From contig MSED01000008.1 of NCBI GenBank assembly GCA_002099365.1, positions 1,488,001-1,552,000 on the forward strand: DNA of 64,000 nucleotides, in the 5' to 3' direction. The DNA comes from Phialophora verrucosa. Taxonomy: Eukaryota; Ascomycota; Eurotiomycetes; Chaetothyriales; Herpotrichiellaceae. Made by a program: the position numbers and the translations under genes. The notes beneath the pieces are model-generated. The model was not told the origin of the DNA, ran no database searches, and was given only the letters and a program-made list of their open reading frames with translations. Below, piece after piece: positions 10,718-23,358 of this stretch. Position 1 is the first letter of the stretch. Each line of letters begins with the position of its first letter.

Positions 10718-13655
10718 ATGGCCGACGAACCGCGCCGTCGCCTCTCTCCTATCCATACGCGAAACCTTAGCACGGTCACAGTCGAGTCCGACAGCTCAGA
10801 CAGCTCTCCGTGCCCCGGCGATGACGAGGACACGGATTACTTTATGGCACACGCCAACGATTCACAATCTTCCCTCGGTGCCATTACAGCCATTAGAGAT
10901 TGTGATGAGGACATCGATCTGGAACAAGTCCACCGCCTCTCTCCGATATCCAAGTTACCTCCCGAAATACTCATTGCTATCCTTGCAAAACTGACAACCA
11001 CTGCTGACCTCCGGAACTCCATGCTGGTGTGCTATCACTGGGCTCTTTATACTGTTGGCATTCTGTGGCACCGACCCCTCTGCAACAAGTGGCCAAATCT
11101 GCTCAACGTAGTGGCAGCGCTGGGAAAGGGCGACAAGAGCTATTTTCCATACCATGAGATGGTCAAGAGATTGAATTTGTCTGCCATTGCCGACAAGATC
11201 AATGATGGGACAGTACAGCCCTTCATGAACTGCAAGGGCATTGAACGCCTAACGCTGACAAATTGCTCCAACCTGACGGATTTCGGGGTGGCGGGCTTGG
11301 TAGACGGCTGCAAGAAGCTTCAGGCACTGGATGTCACGGATCTGGATGCTTTGACTGATCGAACACTGCATGTTGTTGCCCAAAACTGCGCCAAACTGCA
11401 GGGCCTCAACATTACCAACTGCTCCAATATCACGGATGAGTCCTTGGTCGAAATCGCCGAGAACTGCAGGCAGCTCAAGAGACTGAAGCTGAATGGGGTG
11501 ATGAGAGCAACAGATCTCTCGATCACGGCTGTGGCTAGGAACTGCCGGTCAATCCTGGAGATCGACCTGGCGGGCTGCCATTCCATCTCTTCGGAATCGG
11601 TCACGGCGCTGCTGTCGAACTTGTCACATCTCCGAGAACTTCGCCTTGCTCATTGTATTGACATCAACGATTCAGCATTCACCAACCTCCCTCCGCGACT
11701 ATCTTTTGAGGCCTTGAGAATCCTCGACCTCACCGCCTGCGAACAAGTCAGAGACGATGCTATTGGAAGGATCATCCCCTCTGCGCCTCGATTGAGGAAC
11801 TTGGTGTTGGCCAAGTGCAGACATATTACTGACCGTGCAGTTGCATCCATCTGCAAGCTTGGGAAGAACTTGCACTACATCCACCTTGGCCACTGTATCA
11901 ATTTGACGGACAATGCGGTTATTCAGCTGGTGAAGGCTTGCAATCGAATTAGATATATCGACTTGGCATGTTGCTCTCGCCTCACAGATGCCAGCGTTCG
12001 TCACCTGGCACAGCTTCCGAAGCTCCGCAGAATTGGGTTAGTCAAGTGCCAGAACTTGACAGACGTTAGCATCATGGCGCTGGCTCATGGGCCGCTCATG
12101 TTCAGCCCGACGGGCAAACTTGGAGGCCCTTCACAGTTTGTGTCCCTTGAAAGAGTTCACCTCAGTTATTGTGTAAATCTGACACTCAAGGTACGAGCTT
12201 GAGAACTGGCTCACTTTCTTCCCACTAACCACTGGACAGGGCATCACGGCACTGCTTCACAACTGTCCGCGGCTGACTCACTTGTCACTGACTGGAGTCC
12301 AAGCTTTCCTCCGCGAAGATTTGACCCGTTTCTGCCGAGATGCACCGGCCGAGTTCACACATCCTCAGCGAGATGTCTTCTGTGTCTTTTCCGGCGATGG
12401 CGTCCAGCGACTTCGGGACTACCTCATGCGTCTTGCTATGGACGAGGCGCAGCGTGAAGGTCGCGAAGCTATTGACGACAGTCTGCTTGATGGGGTCGAC
12501 AGTCCAGGCGCAGATACGGTCTCCGATGATGGTACAATCGATGGTAACGACCATTTGATGGATCCCGCGCTGAATTCCAACCGTCATGGCACGGCTTTCG
12601 CCAGTACGCCTCGGCCAAGACCGAGACCCCGAAGTCTACATGAGCTCTCGAGCTTCCACGTCGAAATACCCCTCCTACCCTTTGATCAGGTCCAAAATAT
12701 GGGTCCGTGGACACCTGGAGCACCAATCACGCCGGAGAGTCGGGCGTCTCTTGCTCCTCACCTCAACCTAATCAATTCCAACATGTATCAAGCAGAAACA
12801 TATGAGCGCCGATCTCGGAGTCCTGGCTATGCGAACGCGTTCGATGTTGCAGTAGAATACGGCGAGCGCCCCAGAAGCACCTCGCGAACGCCATCCAGGA
12901 GACACACGATGGAGTCATCTTCGAGTGTGTATGGAGCACCGCCGGTCCCATTGCATGGCTATGCGGAAAGCAGCTCCAGGCCGGTGGAGCTTGGCCATTA
13001 TTCCCACGATCCGAGAGCCGGCTATTTTGGGCTTGATGACCCACGCAGATTCCCCGGGTGGTCGAATCCTCACATTTTTGGGTCGGAGCCTCCCAGAAGA
13101 CACTATCCCGGTTCATCGTTGAGGAACCCTGGTGATGTAAGGCAGTCATTTTTACGACCTGAGCCGGATTACAGCGCCTTCGACGCCAACCACGAAGCAA
13201 TCATGTCGACCATTCCCGGCAGTAGGTCTGGAAGCCGCCATCCCTCAAGATCGAACAGCCCCCACATCTCCCGAGTTAATAGCCGGTCAGGGTTGAATAA
13301 TCTTTTAGCGCCCCCGAGAAGCTATGCATCGACGCCTCTTAGTCAAGAAGAAGGTGGAAGGCGTAGTAGTCGGGAGAGGCGCAGTCGGGAGAGGGCACGA
13401 ATGGCAGAAGAAGCTCACCGGGAAGCCATGCTGCGGGCACTTGCTGAAGCCGACGCTGCCCATCAGTTGATGCCCGAACTGCATCGAGGCGAGTCGGATC
13501 GACAAATCGACCTACCTTTGCTACCACCAGAACTGATGGAACGAGTATCACGGACGCCAATCACCCGAGCCGAAACCGGCCCAGCTATTCGTCTCGGAGC
13601 AGAGCACGCGGAGCCTCCTCTCGACCGAGACCAGGATGTCACGATGACACAATGA
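10718..13655 (+). CDS. grrA: GRR1-type F-box/leucine-rich repeat protein
   Basis: Substrate receptor of an SCF ubiquitin ligase, homologous to yeast Grr1 and Aspergillus nidulans GrrA. It has two exons (10718-12190 and 12240-13655; intron 49 bases), 962 residues. An acidic serine-rich head is followed by an F-box at about 76-122 (ISKLPPEILIAIL...), which binds Skp1, and then about 12-13 leucine-rich repeats of the cysteine-containing type (repeated L-x-L-x-x-C and ITD/LTD motifs) from about 150 to 510. The second exon finishes the last repeat and then forms a long C-terminal region rich in Ser, Arg and Pro that looks disordered. In this family the LRR horseshoe binds phosphorylated substrates for proteasomal degradation. 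The intron position is supported by the continuous repeat across it. Confidence 0.95.
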
Positions 13656-15869
13656 AGATGGACGATATTTTGGATTGAGGGAGTACAGTTTACCCTGACG
13701 TATGCCGAACTGATGGGAATGACATTGCCACGAAATACAGGACCTGGGGGAGGACAGCCAAAGTTGGTTTTATCCTTTTATCAGCCATTGTAACTGATGC
13801 AGAGCTTTTATGCAAAGACAGCAACTGCGGCGTGGGCACGGGCATTGTCTATCAAGCGAGCAAGGCGTTCCGGACACTAAGACATGCATATATGCATATC
13901 CTCGGGGTGATATAGCACCTTCGGGGTCTTTGGAGCCTGTCTGACGTGCGTGCTGCGTTCGGGCGGAAGAGAAAGCGTGGAGTTCATCTCTGATCGTTAC
14001 GCCTGTATGGTAGAAGGCCCAGGTCGGGTCATGCCTCCAATATGTTTACCGAACAAGTGGCATACATATCAGAATCATAAATTGGTGGCACCGCTGCACT
14101 TATGCACCAAGCTCTTTATTTGTATTACGTCTTCTTCAAGGATCCAGCCTCAGCAGACGTTGATTAAGACCGTCTCTGGGAATCGTGGATGTACTCTCGA
14201 CAGTACGAGCGATGCGAATCATCAGACTCGAGAGACGGAAGTACTGTAGTCTTTAACTCGGCGCAACTCTATACCGAAAGTTAGCCTTGTGGCAGCCATC
14301 ACGTCTTATCGATGTGTTTCTCGATACGAAGGGACTGCTTGAAATGTCGAATCTGCCTCGCGGGCTTGATAAAGGCACACGGCTGAGAGCTGTCACCTCA
14401 ACTGCAGACTTCCTCTGAGGACAGCGACTGACGTCGAGCAGGTCGGGAAATCCCCAGTTGACGCGACTAGCTGAAGAGAAGGCCCGCGGTGCACGAGGAG
14501 GCGCAGACACTTTCACACCCCCTGTCCCCATTGACATAATTTATCGCTTCATAATACTGTGTACCTGTGCATTTGCGGCTGGCACAGTATCAAAGTGGCA
14601 TTGACTTCCGACGGTTCTTTTAGCAAAACTCTGAATGGTGCGTCACCAATCATCAAATGCACAGCAAGACGCGACCAGCCTCGGGACGTTCGCTCCGACA
14701 TTAGAAGACATTAGAAGGCCTTTCCTGTGCCTTAGGGCCTCGTATTCCTCGAATCTACCAAGAAATTATTGACTCGCTACGACTGGAGTCAAGGATGTGC
14801 GCCTTCGACCGGCGAATGTCCGCTTGGTGACAAACAGGAACCAAATCCCTCCCAGGTCCTTCAGAGAGAGAGCGAATTCTCATAATATCTGGGTTGCAAT
14901 AACTTGGGCACGAGGATGAGTGTCATATCCAACGATACGCGTCTGACTGGCAGTTTTCTGAGCCTTGCTTACCATGCTAGACTTGGCAGATGTTCTGACA
15001 TGAGCAGACGAGGATGCAGCGGAGCTGGTGTGTCCAACCCTACAAGCAGACTCGCTACGTCGTCGTCCCGGGGCAGTGGCTCTAGCCAACTTTAGCGGAT
15101 CTACCCAAGCAATTGTGGATTGGAAGAACCAGTAGGTGGCCTTCCCCTTGCCCCAGGTGAAAGAGCTTCCTATTGAGAAAGAAGAAGCGGTTGGGACCTG
15201 CAGAATGTCCTCGGAAATGACGGATATGGAGCGCCCACGCCCCCAACGGTGTGACTGCTGACCATGTGCTACAGCTTTATCATTACTCTGTCGAGCTAGG
15301 CAGTGACGAGCAAGCCTGGGAGGATGCAGCCAGTCAACCGTTGTGATTTGATCACAGTCCTGACTTTCTAACGCTTTGCTTGCAGCGCTCGGCTCGAAGA
15401 GCTCCCGGTATGTTCCATCCCTCGCTACGTGAAAGCCAAACCTGGAACCAAAACTGCCCAGCTGCTTGAGCAGCCTTGTGGCTGGCGGGGAATTCTGGAA
15501 TGATCCCTGGTGACTGCAGAAACTCTTGATCTATGCGCCAGCCTCAGGCATTGACTCGAGTCAGTCCACTCTTGACGAGCGGTTCTCGCTCGCCTATGCC
15601 GTTACGCGAAGTGTCTCTAGCGACAAATCCAGGGGTAGGGGACAATTAGCTGGAGTTTCGCAGCATGGTCTAGGTCCGCTTGACACGGCACGTCCACGCG
15701 AGGCTTGATATCCTGACCATTTCCTTGTGCGGAGACCTCGTATTCGAACTTCCTGCTACCATATATCGCCGAGGTCGACGATTTCCCCCGTTCCAATGGA
15801 TCTGCTCTCTCTCTCCATGTCTGCCAGCTCCCTTGTCTTCCTGAATTTGCAGCATTCTCAGACAAGACG
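13656..15869. other. intergenic, no recognised gene
   Basis: 2.2 kb separating the F-box gene from the rhodopsin-fold gene. No protein-like frames and no RNA gene seen. Confidence 0.5.
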
Positions 15870-17398
15870 ATGGAAGCGGCACTCTTCAAGCGTGATGCTG
15901 TGGATGATGGCGTCCCCAACCCACGAGGTGAGACTGTGGTCAACGTCAACGTCGCCCTGGCGGTGGTTGCAACAGTCATGGTTGTGGCAAGGTTCTGGAC
16001 GCGTATTGTGATCAACAACATGCTTGGTGTGGATGACTGGTTTGTGCTAACGGCTCTGGTAAGTGACTCATGTCCAATGGAATGCCTCACTCTCTAATCG
16101 GAGGTTGTACAGCTGATTGCCATCACCATGACTGGCCTGTTTTATGGGGGTATGCTCCCTGTCTCAGTTACCCCGGCTGGGGTCTGATGTCGAGGCTGAC
16201 GGGCGACGGCTTTAGAAACAAAGAATGGATTCGGACTCCACAAAGTCGATGTTAACCAGGAACACTTTTTGCAAGCTTGGAAAGTGAGCCTTCCGCGTCT
16301 TTGCTCTGTACAGCCACATGCTGATCATTGAACAGTACTTTCTGGCCTGCCAGGTGCTGTACAAGGCCGCGGTCCTGTTCGCCAAACTCTCCATGCTCTT
16401 TCTCTATCTCCGGATCTTTTCTTCCCGCAATTTCCGCATCACTGCCTATGCCGTCATGTTCATCTGTATTGGCACGGCCATCGGGACGATAATTCCGACA
16501 ATCTTCGCATGTCACCCTATCGAAAAGGCCTGGATCCCCACCATGGCGGGCAAATGTATCTGGACGCCAGGAATCTGGTATGCCAGCTCATCCATCAACA
16601 TCGCCACCGACGTGATGATCATCGTGCTTCCAATTGCCCAAATGCGATCTCTCAACCTACCCAAGACGCAGAAGGTGGCGTTGGCCGTCCTCTTCAGCCT
16701 AGGGTTCTTGTAAGCATTTCCTCGCTGTTTCCACATGACCTCTCTCCATGGCTGACGTATCTCCAAGTATCATTGCCACTTGTGCGGTTCGTATCGCGAC
16801 CCTGGGACCAGCGGCGACAGCGAAAGACAGCACATGTAAGCAAGCACAGGGGCCCCATCCCGTTCCTGCCAAGGGAACTACCCACCTCAATCTGCACTTC
16901 TCTTCCCTACTGGGGAAAAAAGAATCGTACGCAAGCTGAGAGTCCCGTTGCTGATTTTGCCCGCCCCCCACAGACTATCAGGCCCAGAATAACCTGTGGC
17001 TGGGAATCGAAGTGAACACGTCCATCATCTGCACGTGCATCCCGCCGCTCAAAGCGACCATTACGAAATTCTTCCCCCGATTCTTCCGCGGATCTTCCTA
17101 CGCCCGCCCAACGATCAACTACCGATCCCGCTCCGGTCAGCATCCCCTTTCCAGCAATTCCGGAAAGGGAGGGGGAGGAGGCGGCTCTTCGCCATTCTCG
17201 ACTCCCCTCTCTCCTACGCATGGGTTCTCCAAGACAATCATCACGGGGGGATCCAAGTCATATCCCATCAGCGAGTCGAACAGCGACGAAGTCGTCATGC
17301 TGGATGATATGGCCAAGACGGCCAGGGAGAGGCCCCACCGCAGAGACGATATCGTCAAGCAGACGGACGTCGAGGTTTCGTACCTGGAGAATCCATAG
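15870..17398 (+). CDS. fungal rhodopsin-fold integral membrane protein (PTH11-like), 6 exons
   Basis: Predicted seven-helix plasma membrane protein of the large fungal family with a rhodopsin-like domain, which includes PTH11-type receptors without a CFEM domain. The exons are 15870-16058, 16113-16149, 16216-16283, 16336-16709, 16768-16835 and 16974-17398, giving 386 residues. Family marks are visible: the early VARFWTR helix end, DDWF before TM2, a C-x-P-I-E-K-A-W loop, and WYASSSINIATDVMI in the sixth helix region. The C-terminal cytosolic tail has a Gly/Ser-rich stretch and ends SYLENP. Exon 2 is only 37 bases. No ligand can be assigned. The acceptor of exon 5 is the least certain junction. 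Confidence 0.85.
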
Positions 17399-19149
17399 AG
17401 GGACACAGAGAGAGAGCCTAGTGTGGCGGCTCTCAAGGTACAGTATCTCTTGGGATGGGACGGTGGGCGGGTGGTTGGTTGCTTGGTTGGGTGGGTGGTT
17501 ATCTGCAGCATCGTCGACTTCCGCGGCGTGCATGAATTTCTTATTATGTACAGTACGGGGTCTGAATGTGCTCATGCTCGTGCGGAGGAAGATACCCTGA
17601 TGGAGGACGGCAATGGGCTATGAATTAGGTAATTGGGCTTCCTGGTCTGGACTACAGGACAAGCAAGCACACAGACATACAGACAGACAGACAGACAAAC
17701 CAGACATGAAGGCACAGGGACCACAGTGACGAATATGCGGGGAAATGACGGTGTGTAGGGACGGTGTACGGAGGGGAGGCAATATCAGAACCATTTATTA
17801 CCTGACGTTTAAGTATCTGCGAACCGAAACTGACTGCCAATGAGTTCTCGTCAAGCGCCTCGCACAAACTTTTGCGGGCCTTGAATTGCATCGTCTACAT
17901 AGCCATTGAGTTGCGGTTTGGCTGTGCCTGGTGGCACTTACACAGAGATTTTAGTTAATTATGGTAAAGAGATTGATGCCGAGGTACGTCTCGTAGACCA
18001 CACTACTCCGCTATAACGACGTTGTTATCGCATTGCTTTAGAAAGGCCACGATGGTCCTGTTCCCGGTGCGACTTCTCTCTTGTCGCTCTATGGTACTGA
18101 TCGCGTGCTTCCTACAGCTGGAGCTGATTGTCGATCATTAGTCGCTCTCGCGCTGAGCTTCATTAGCATTTGCCGTAAGGCCAGCTCGCCACTCCCATTC
18201 GGTCGGTTCAGTATTTCTGGCTGAAATGGACTGCATACTTCCGAGTCTTGAGATGCGTCAAAGAGAGGGGAATCACACGAGTGAAGAGAAGATAGAATCC
18301 ATCATGCCAACGACAATCTGGATCAAAATATCTCCCATGAATGGCGACTGCAATATGTCCAAGCAGCCTGGATCAATATCTCCCGTGAAGCAGCCATCCC
18401 AGAAGATTCGTCCTTGGTGGGTGGAAACACTACGTTTGATGTATAGGGGGTAATGAACGAGCAATGTTGACTCTCTTGCCCCTACCAACATCAAAGACTG
18501 ATCAGACCACCGGTATCGAAGCCTGTCTCGTGTCAAGATGTGTAAAGCGCTCCCGATGCCAAGTCGGCATTCTCGTGGGATGTTTATCTAGGATGTCCCG
18601 CTGTGGACACTGACATGACAGAGAAGAGAAGGTGTCGAGGAAGCCTGTCCTGCGTACATGAAGCGCTGGACCAATCGCATGTCGTGGATGAACACCAAGC
18701 CCGCCGAATTTAGCAACTAAGCGCCCAGAAAACCGATCCGACCACTCAGAACCCTCCATTGCTGCCCCGTTGTGTATTTTAGTCGGCCAATGAGAGTGGA
18801 CAGGTGCGTCGGCATCTCTCGAAGGTCAGCGCTTACCGGCCCACAGAAAATGTCCATTGCTAATTATGGCCTTTTCGAATCGCAGACGGGCTTCTGGACT
18901 CGAAGCTGTTCTCCAACCGCTCGCATGAATAGGCGTTTCATGTTTGCGGCGTGCAGATGACATGCATACGGGTGGCAAGGTAGGTTTATGCGCGAACGGG
19001 ATCCCCAATGGCTAGACAGACAATATGCATCTCTGATACTTTAACACACGGCCTGGCCTGCCTTTTGCCTGAGCGGTTCAGAGAGATATGGCCTTGTGCT
19101 CGACCTCGCCGTCTGTTCTTTGCTTCATTTGCTATCGTTGATCGTGAAG
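17399..19149. other. intergenic, no recognised gene
   Basis: 1.75 kb with a short CAGA microsatellite at about 17671-17698 and otherwise nothing recognised. Confidence 0.5.
17671..17698. repeat. CAGA tetranucleotide repeat
   Basis: A short run of ACAGACAGACAG type in the 3' flank of the rhodopsin-fold gene. Confidence 0.75.
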
Positions 19150-20210
19150 ATGTCTCGGCCTTCAGATCGAAGAAGAGCACTTACAAGAAAGGCCCTGGCA
19201 ATTTGCTTGTCCGTGCTCACTCGACAGGCGTATTCACAGATCGTCGGATGTGATGTCCTGAGCTGCGATGGTGGGGTCAACAACGAATGTACGCTCGGGA
19301 ACACGACGAGCTCATTCATCGGCACGACGAATCTCACAACCAGCATATCCCCCGACGATGCGCCCCTCACCTGGACGGTCGGGGCCTTCTCAGCAGACCC
19401 AGGCGGATCCTCGAACCTGACGGACGTCACCTTCACGAAGGAGTTCTACCTAGGCACGCCGCCGTCACTGAACCTTGCCGCCACGGATGGCTTCGCTGGC
19501 TGCGCGCTGTTCTTCGAGGGCATTTCGCGGAGTCTGCCTGTCAATGGGGTAACGGAATATGGCTCCGTGACCTGCAGTCAGACACTCCAGGATGCCTGTG
19601 TCAGTGACTTGCTGGCTCAGGCAACGAAGCAGGTACAAACACTCCGGAGCTCAACCAGTGGGGGTACCGGTGCGGTGTGCAGCGCTTTACAATCAACGCT
19701 GGAAGTAAACCCGCCGCAGTCGTGTCTATCAATAGCCACCGTGACATGGGGCTCTGTCGTCGCAAAAGGTAAGCTCTCTATATGCTCTCTACAATACCTC
19801 ACCTGCTCCACACCTGCTGAACCTCCGTCACAGCAATCACAGGCCCCCAATCTGCGGCTGCGAATCGTATCTCCCAAACGACATGCCATCCTGCCTCCAG
19901 CGTCCCCAACGGCTCCAACTACAACATTGCGCTCGTCGAGACCCAAACCGTCACGTCTGAAGACGTGTCCAGCGACATCGCACCCTTCTTTTACAGCATC
20001 ACGCCCGTCTTGACCGTGTTCTACAGCCCATCGGGCTCGGCGTCCAGTTCTCTGCCCGAGGCACACCTCTCGTGTCTGAAGGTGGTGGAGGATTCGAACC
20101 TCGTGCAGTCGGAGTCGCAGACCAACGCTGCCAGCCCGAACAGGCCAGGGGCTATCGTAGCGATGGCGGTGTCTCTCGCTGTCAGTCTATCGGCATTGGC
20201 ACTGGCATGA
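19150..20210 (+). CDS. predicted GPI-anchored secreted surface protein
   Basis: Protein of 331 residues in two exons (19150-19768, 19834-20210; intron 65 bases). A basic N-terminus (RRR, RK) followed by a hydrophobic stretch to about residue 30 looks like a signal peptide, and the C-terminus ends in a hydrophobic tail (AIVAMAVSLAVSLSALALA) after a Ser/Asn/Ala-rich linker, the layout of a GPI-anchor signal. The ectodomain has several paired cysteines and N-glycosylation sequons (NTT, NLT). No catalytic domain is recognised. The likely role is a cell wall or membrane-anchored surface protein. The ATG at 19150 is the first in the frame; the frame is open upstream only through non-ATG codons. Confidence 0.75.
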
Positions 20211-21213
20211 TCATGATGATTTACGGATGAGCTGCATGTGTGAATCAGTCTAGTCTCAACCCTTTAGACTCTCACTTCCCCGGCTCGGAGAGCTCGACAT
20301 CAATGGCCAGACATCATTAACACAGCAGCGGTGGGGACCACGTCGTTACGCTCTCACAGTGAGGAGTCCGTCTGTCCGACTCTCCGCCGATTGATCAACT
20401 GATCGCGACCGCGCACGTCTCGGCGCCGAACGTGGTTCCTTGACGCATCTCGCGTCTCCCCGAGCAGGACGACAAAGAGCCAACATTCAAAGCGAGCCTA
20501 ACAAGACTGAGTCTCACGATCTCACAACTTCTCACGTCCTCGCATCCCCACACCCTGGCTTCCTGCATCTCAAATAACATTCATCAACACGAACGGGCGC
20601 AAAGGCACAGGTCAAAGGGAGCGGCGTTCCTGCATTGATTCAGATTCACTGGAGCAACTCTCATCGCGTTTCGCCTTCCGCGCAGTACGCATCAATTTCG
20701 TGGGCACGTCATGCATCGACGGCGGACCATCCCTCCGCGTTCCGGACATCGGCTGGGAGGCACATCTGATTTGATATTCATGCCCTTTGTGGCCGTGAGA
20801 GAGGCAGACTCACATTTTCCACATCATACGGTAATATCAGATGGTATTGCATGCATGGTAACACTCCATCGCACAGTTTAGAATAGTGAAGTGTAGTACT
20901 GGATAGTGAGGATGGCTTAGTCTAGTGTCTATACAAGGATCATTAGCGGGGAGGTGAGGAATACTCTCCCAATCATTCATTCACATCGAATTGGAATAGA
21001 ATGTAATCGGTCCGCCCGAAATTTGAATGCCCAGGCATACGATTCAGAGGCGGTTATGAAAGAACGATGAGAGAGACAGAGGCAGGCCGCTTGCACCACC
21101 GTAGCATGTTCGTGTCCAGTAATGCTCCGCCGGATTTGACATCTGCGTTCCTCCACTTCGCGACCAGGACGCAGACAGCTCTCCTCCCGCTCGGCCACGG
21201 CAACACCACGGCC
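20211..21213. other. intergenic
   Basis: About 1 kb of promoter-like sequence, no recognised gene. The reading frame of the next gene stays open upstream to an ATG at 21067, which could be an alternative start. Confidence 0.45.
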
Positions 21214-23001
21214 ATGGCATCGTTCTCGAAGTTCGCAGCCCCTCTGCCGGGCCGCAGCTTGAGAATACGCCGTCCGGTCCGGTGCATCGACTTCTTCTAT
21301 GCACGACGACCTCCGCAACCCAGATTCTTCACGCACAAGCCTTCCCTCCTCGTAGTCGCACGGCCCATCCTGCGCCCGCAACTGCCTTTCCTGTACCCTG
21401 GAAGTGCGCGCTACGCATACCTGGGCCGATACATTTCCACAGAGCGCAAACAGCGATGGAAGGAACAGTTCTGGCGCTACGTCCGCATCAATGCATACCT
21501 GTGGCCCGCCGCTCTCCTGCTCACTGTCTTGTCAATGGGCATGATCCATACGAAGCTCGAACGCGACTACCCGACACCACGGGAATGGTCGTTCTGGAGC
21601 CGGTGGGCGATGCGCGAAGCAAAGTTTACAGAATTGGCGGACAATGCCAAGATCGATTCCATCCTGACGGACTGGGCAAAGGCTGGTCGGTTGTACTTGA
21701 GCGTGCTGGAGAGGTTGGAGAGTGAAAAGTACGACGGCATGAACCTCATCTCGGAGGACGGGGCCCGCGTAGGAACAGGGGACGGAGTCCACGAAGACGC
21801 CTTCGACGTCAGCACCAAAAGCGAGCAATGGAGACGCGGGTACCATGAGGCATTAATGGGCGCTGCGCGTGTCGCCGAGAATCTGGTGGGCATGTGCAAA
21901 GTGAAGGGCGACGACCGCGGTCGCAAGGTGTATCCCCGCGAGAGCATCCCGGGCCCGGATAACCCACGGCCCAAACCACTGCCATTCGACAAGCGAGCGG
22001 GCCGCGTGCCGCCGCCGAGTTTCGACGAAGTGGAAGATGCATTCCCGAGTCCAGACCTCTTCTATCAAAAGATACTGAACACGACGGGGTTTGACACTCG
22101 CCAACGGCTAGATGCCGCCCTGGCGTACGCAGACTGGAATGATTTTCAAGGAAAGAAGGATGTGGCCGAGAACACGTACATGCTCGCTGCCGAGATTGCT
22201 CAACGGGGCCTGCCTGCTGGCTCTGGCAAGGTCGTGAATGTTGGCACAGGACTCATTCTCAAGGGCCGCGAGGACGCTGTCACCGATAATATACTACGAG
22301 TGTGTACGGCATTTGGAGTCCATCACGCCCGGACCGGAGAAGTCAAAAAGGCGTTGCCCGTGTTTCTGAGCGTGCTGCGCGCTAGGAAGAATTTGCCCGC
22401 TTCTCCTGTTGCGCCGACTCCGACAGCGTCGAAGCCCACGATGGAGGAGCGCGAAGGACCCTGGGCTTATATCTCCGCTCTGAAGGACTTGGTCATTGAG
22501 AGACCTTATCCCCCGCCGCCACCATCGGGGAACGACCGACCGTTCCACACGCTGAAGGAGGCATGTGAGGAGGTGGGGCTGATGACTTATATCGGTGAGA
22601 TCCTCTTTGCGACCAGCGACAGCGAGCGAGAGAAGGGCCTGAGCTGGACGAGAGACAGCGTCGAAGCCGCCGAAGCGATCATGTGGGTTATGGACGAGCA
22701 GAAGGAACAGGATGGCAGAGACCGATGTCGCGAGTGCCTGGAGACGGGTCTTCAGAATTGGAGGGCCATGTCCCAGCAGATGGCTCGCCTAGCAGCGAAG
22801 AAAGAAGAGGACATTCAGACTGGCAAGGGTCTGTTTGGCCTCGGACTGGGTACAGCAAAGCAGCTCGAGAAGGCGAAGGTTGAGAAGAGGAGGTGGGAGG
22901 AGGAAAACATCCAGATTGAGTTGAGAAGGCAGAAGACCTTGCCGTTGTTACAGGAGCCTCTACAGCCTGTTGCTGGCGGATGGCTGTCGACCCGTGTCTG
23001 A
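21214..23001 (+). CDS. predicted mitochondrial inner membrane protein with helical repeats
   Basis: Single-exon protein of 595 residues from the chosen start. I chose the ATG at 21214 because it has a good context and gives an Arg/Phe/Ser-rich N-terminus typical of mitochondrial import; starting at 21067 would add 49 residues. One transmembrane segment (WPAALLLTVLSMGMIHT) follows the presequence. The rest is soluble and alpha-helical, with sections such as LAYADWNDFQGKKDVAENTYMLAAEIA and a block ending in VFLSVLRARK that look like TPR pairs. A charged coiled stretch precedes the C-terminus. I recall that relatives in fungi are often given a transporter name, which this one-span architecture does not support. 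The function is unknown. Confidence 0.7.
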   Translation: MASFSKFAAPLPGRSLRIRRPVRCIDFFYARRPPQPRFFTHKPSLLVVARPILRPQLPFLYPGSARYAYLGRYISTERKQRWKEQFWRYVRINAYLWPAALLLTVLSMGMIHTKLERDYPTPREWSFWSRWAMREAKFTELADNAKIDSILTDWAKAGRLYLSVLERLESEKYDGMNLISEDGARVGTGDGVHEDAFDVSTKSEQWRRGYHEALMGAARVAENLVGMCKVKGDDRGRKVYPRESIPGPDNPRPKPLPFDKRAGRVPPPSFDEVEDAFPSPDLFYQKILNTTGFDTRQRLDAALAYADWNDFQGKKDVAENTYMLAAEIAQRGLPAGSGKVVNVGTGLILKGREDAVTDNILRVCTAFGVHHARTGEVKKALPVFLSVLRARKNLPASPVAPTPTASKPTMEEREGPWAYISALKDLVIERPYPPPPPSGNDRPFHTLKEACEEVGLMTYIGEILFATSDSEREKGLSWTRDSVEAAEAIMWVMDEQKEQDGRDRCRECLETGLQNWRAMSQQMARLAAKKEEDIQTGKGLFGLGLGTAKQLEKAKVEKRRWEEENIQIELRRQKTLPLLQEPLQPVAGGWLSTRV

Positions 23002-23358
23002 TCGACGAGAATGAATGAATGAATGATGGACGCCCTGCACAGTGGCAGTTTGTTGCTTCTGTCGTTGGGGACAACAAAGGTCTTTGATCTGATAAAGTGC
23101 GACCTGCACCAAGTTCTCGGGCATCATTGTGCACAGGGGGGACACCATGAGCAAACAGTCATGGTTGTTGTGCTCAGCAGCCACCACCTCCACCGTCGGC
23201 TTGAACAGGAAGACCTCTGGTGACAATGGTACCCAGCATGGCCGGTGGACGGGATGTCCACCTGCTCAGCGTGACCGGACGCTGGCCTCACCGCCGACTC
23301 ACCTCTATCTCACATTCGGTCTGACGTAATTCCGTTCCGAACCGTCCTCACAACCACA
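23002..23358. other. intergenic
   Basis: Short spacer between two co-directional genes. No gene seen; it must carry the promoter of the next gene. Confidence 0.5.

Noticed and set aside
20085..20105. Sequence that equals the reverse of a tRNA B-box (GGATTCGAACC)
   Set aside because: It lies within the coding exon of the GPI-anchored protein and no A-box, acceptor stem or anticodon arm could be built around it.
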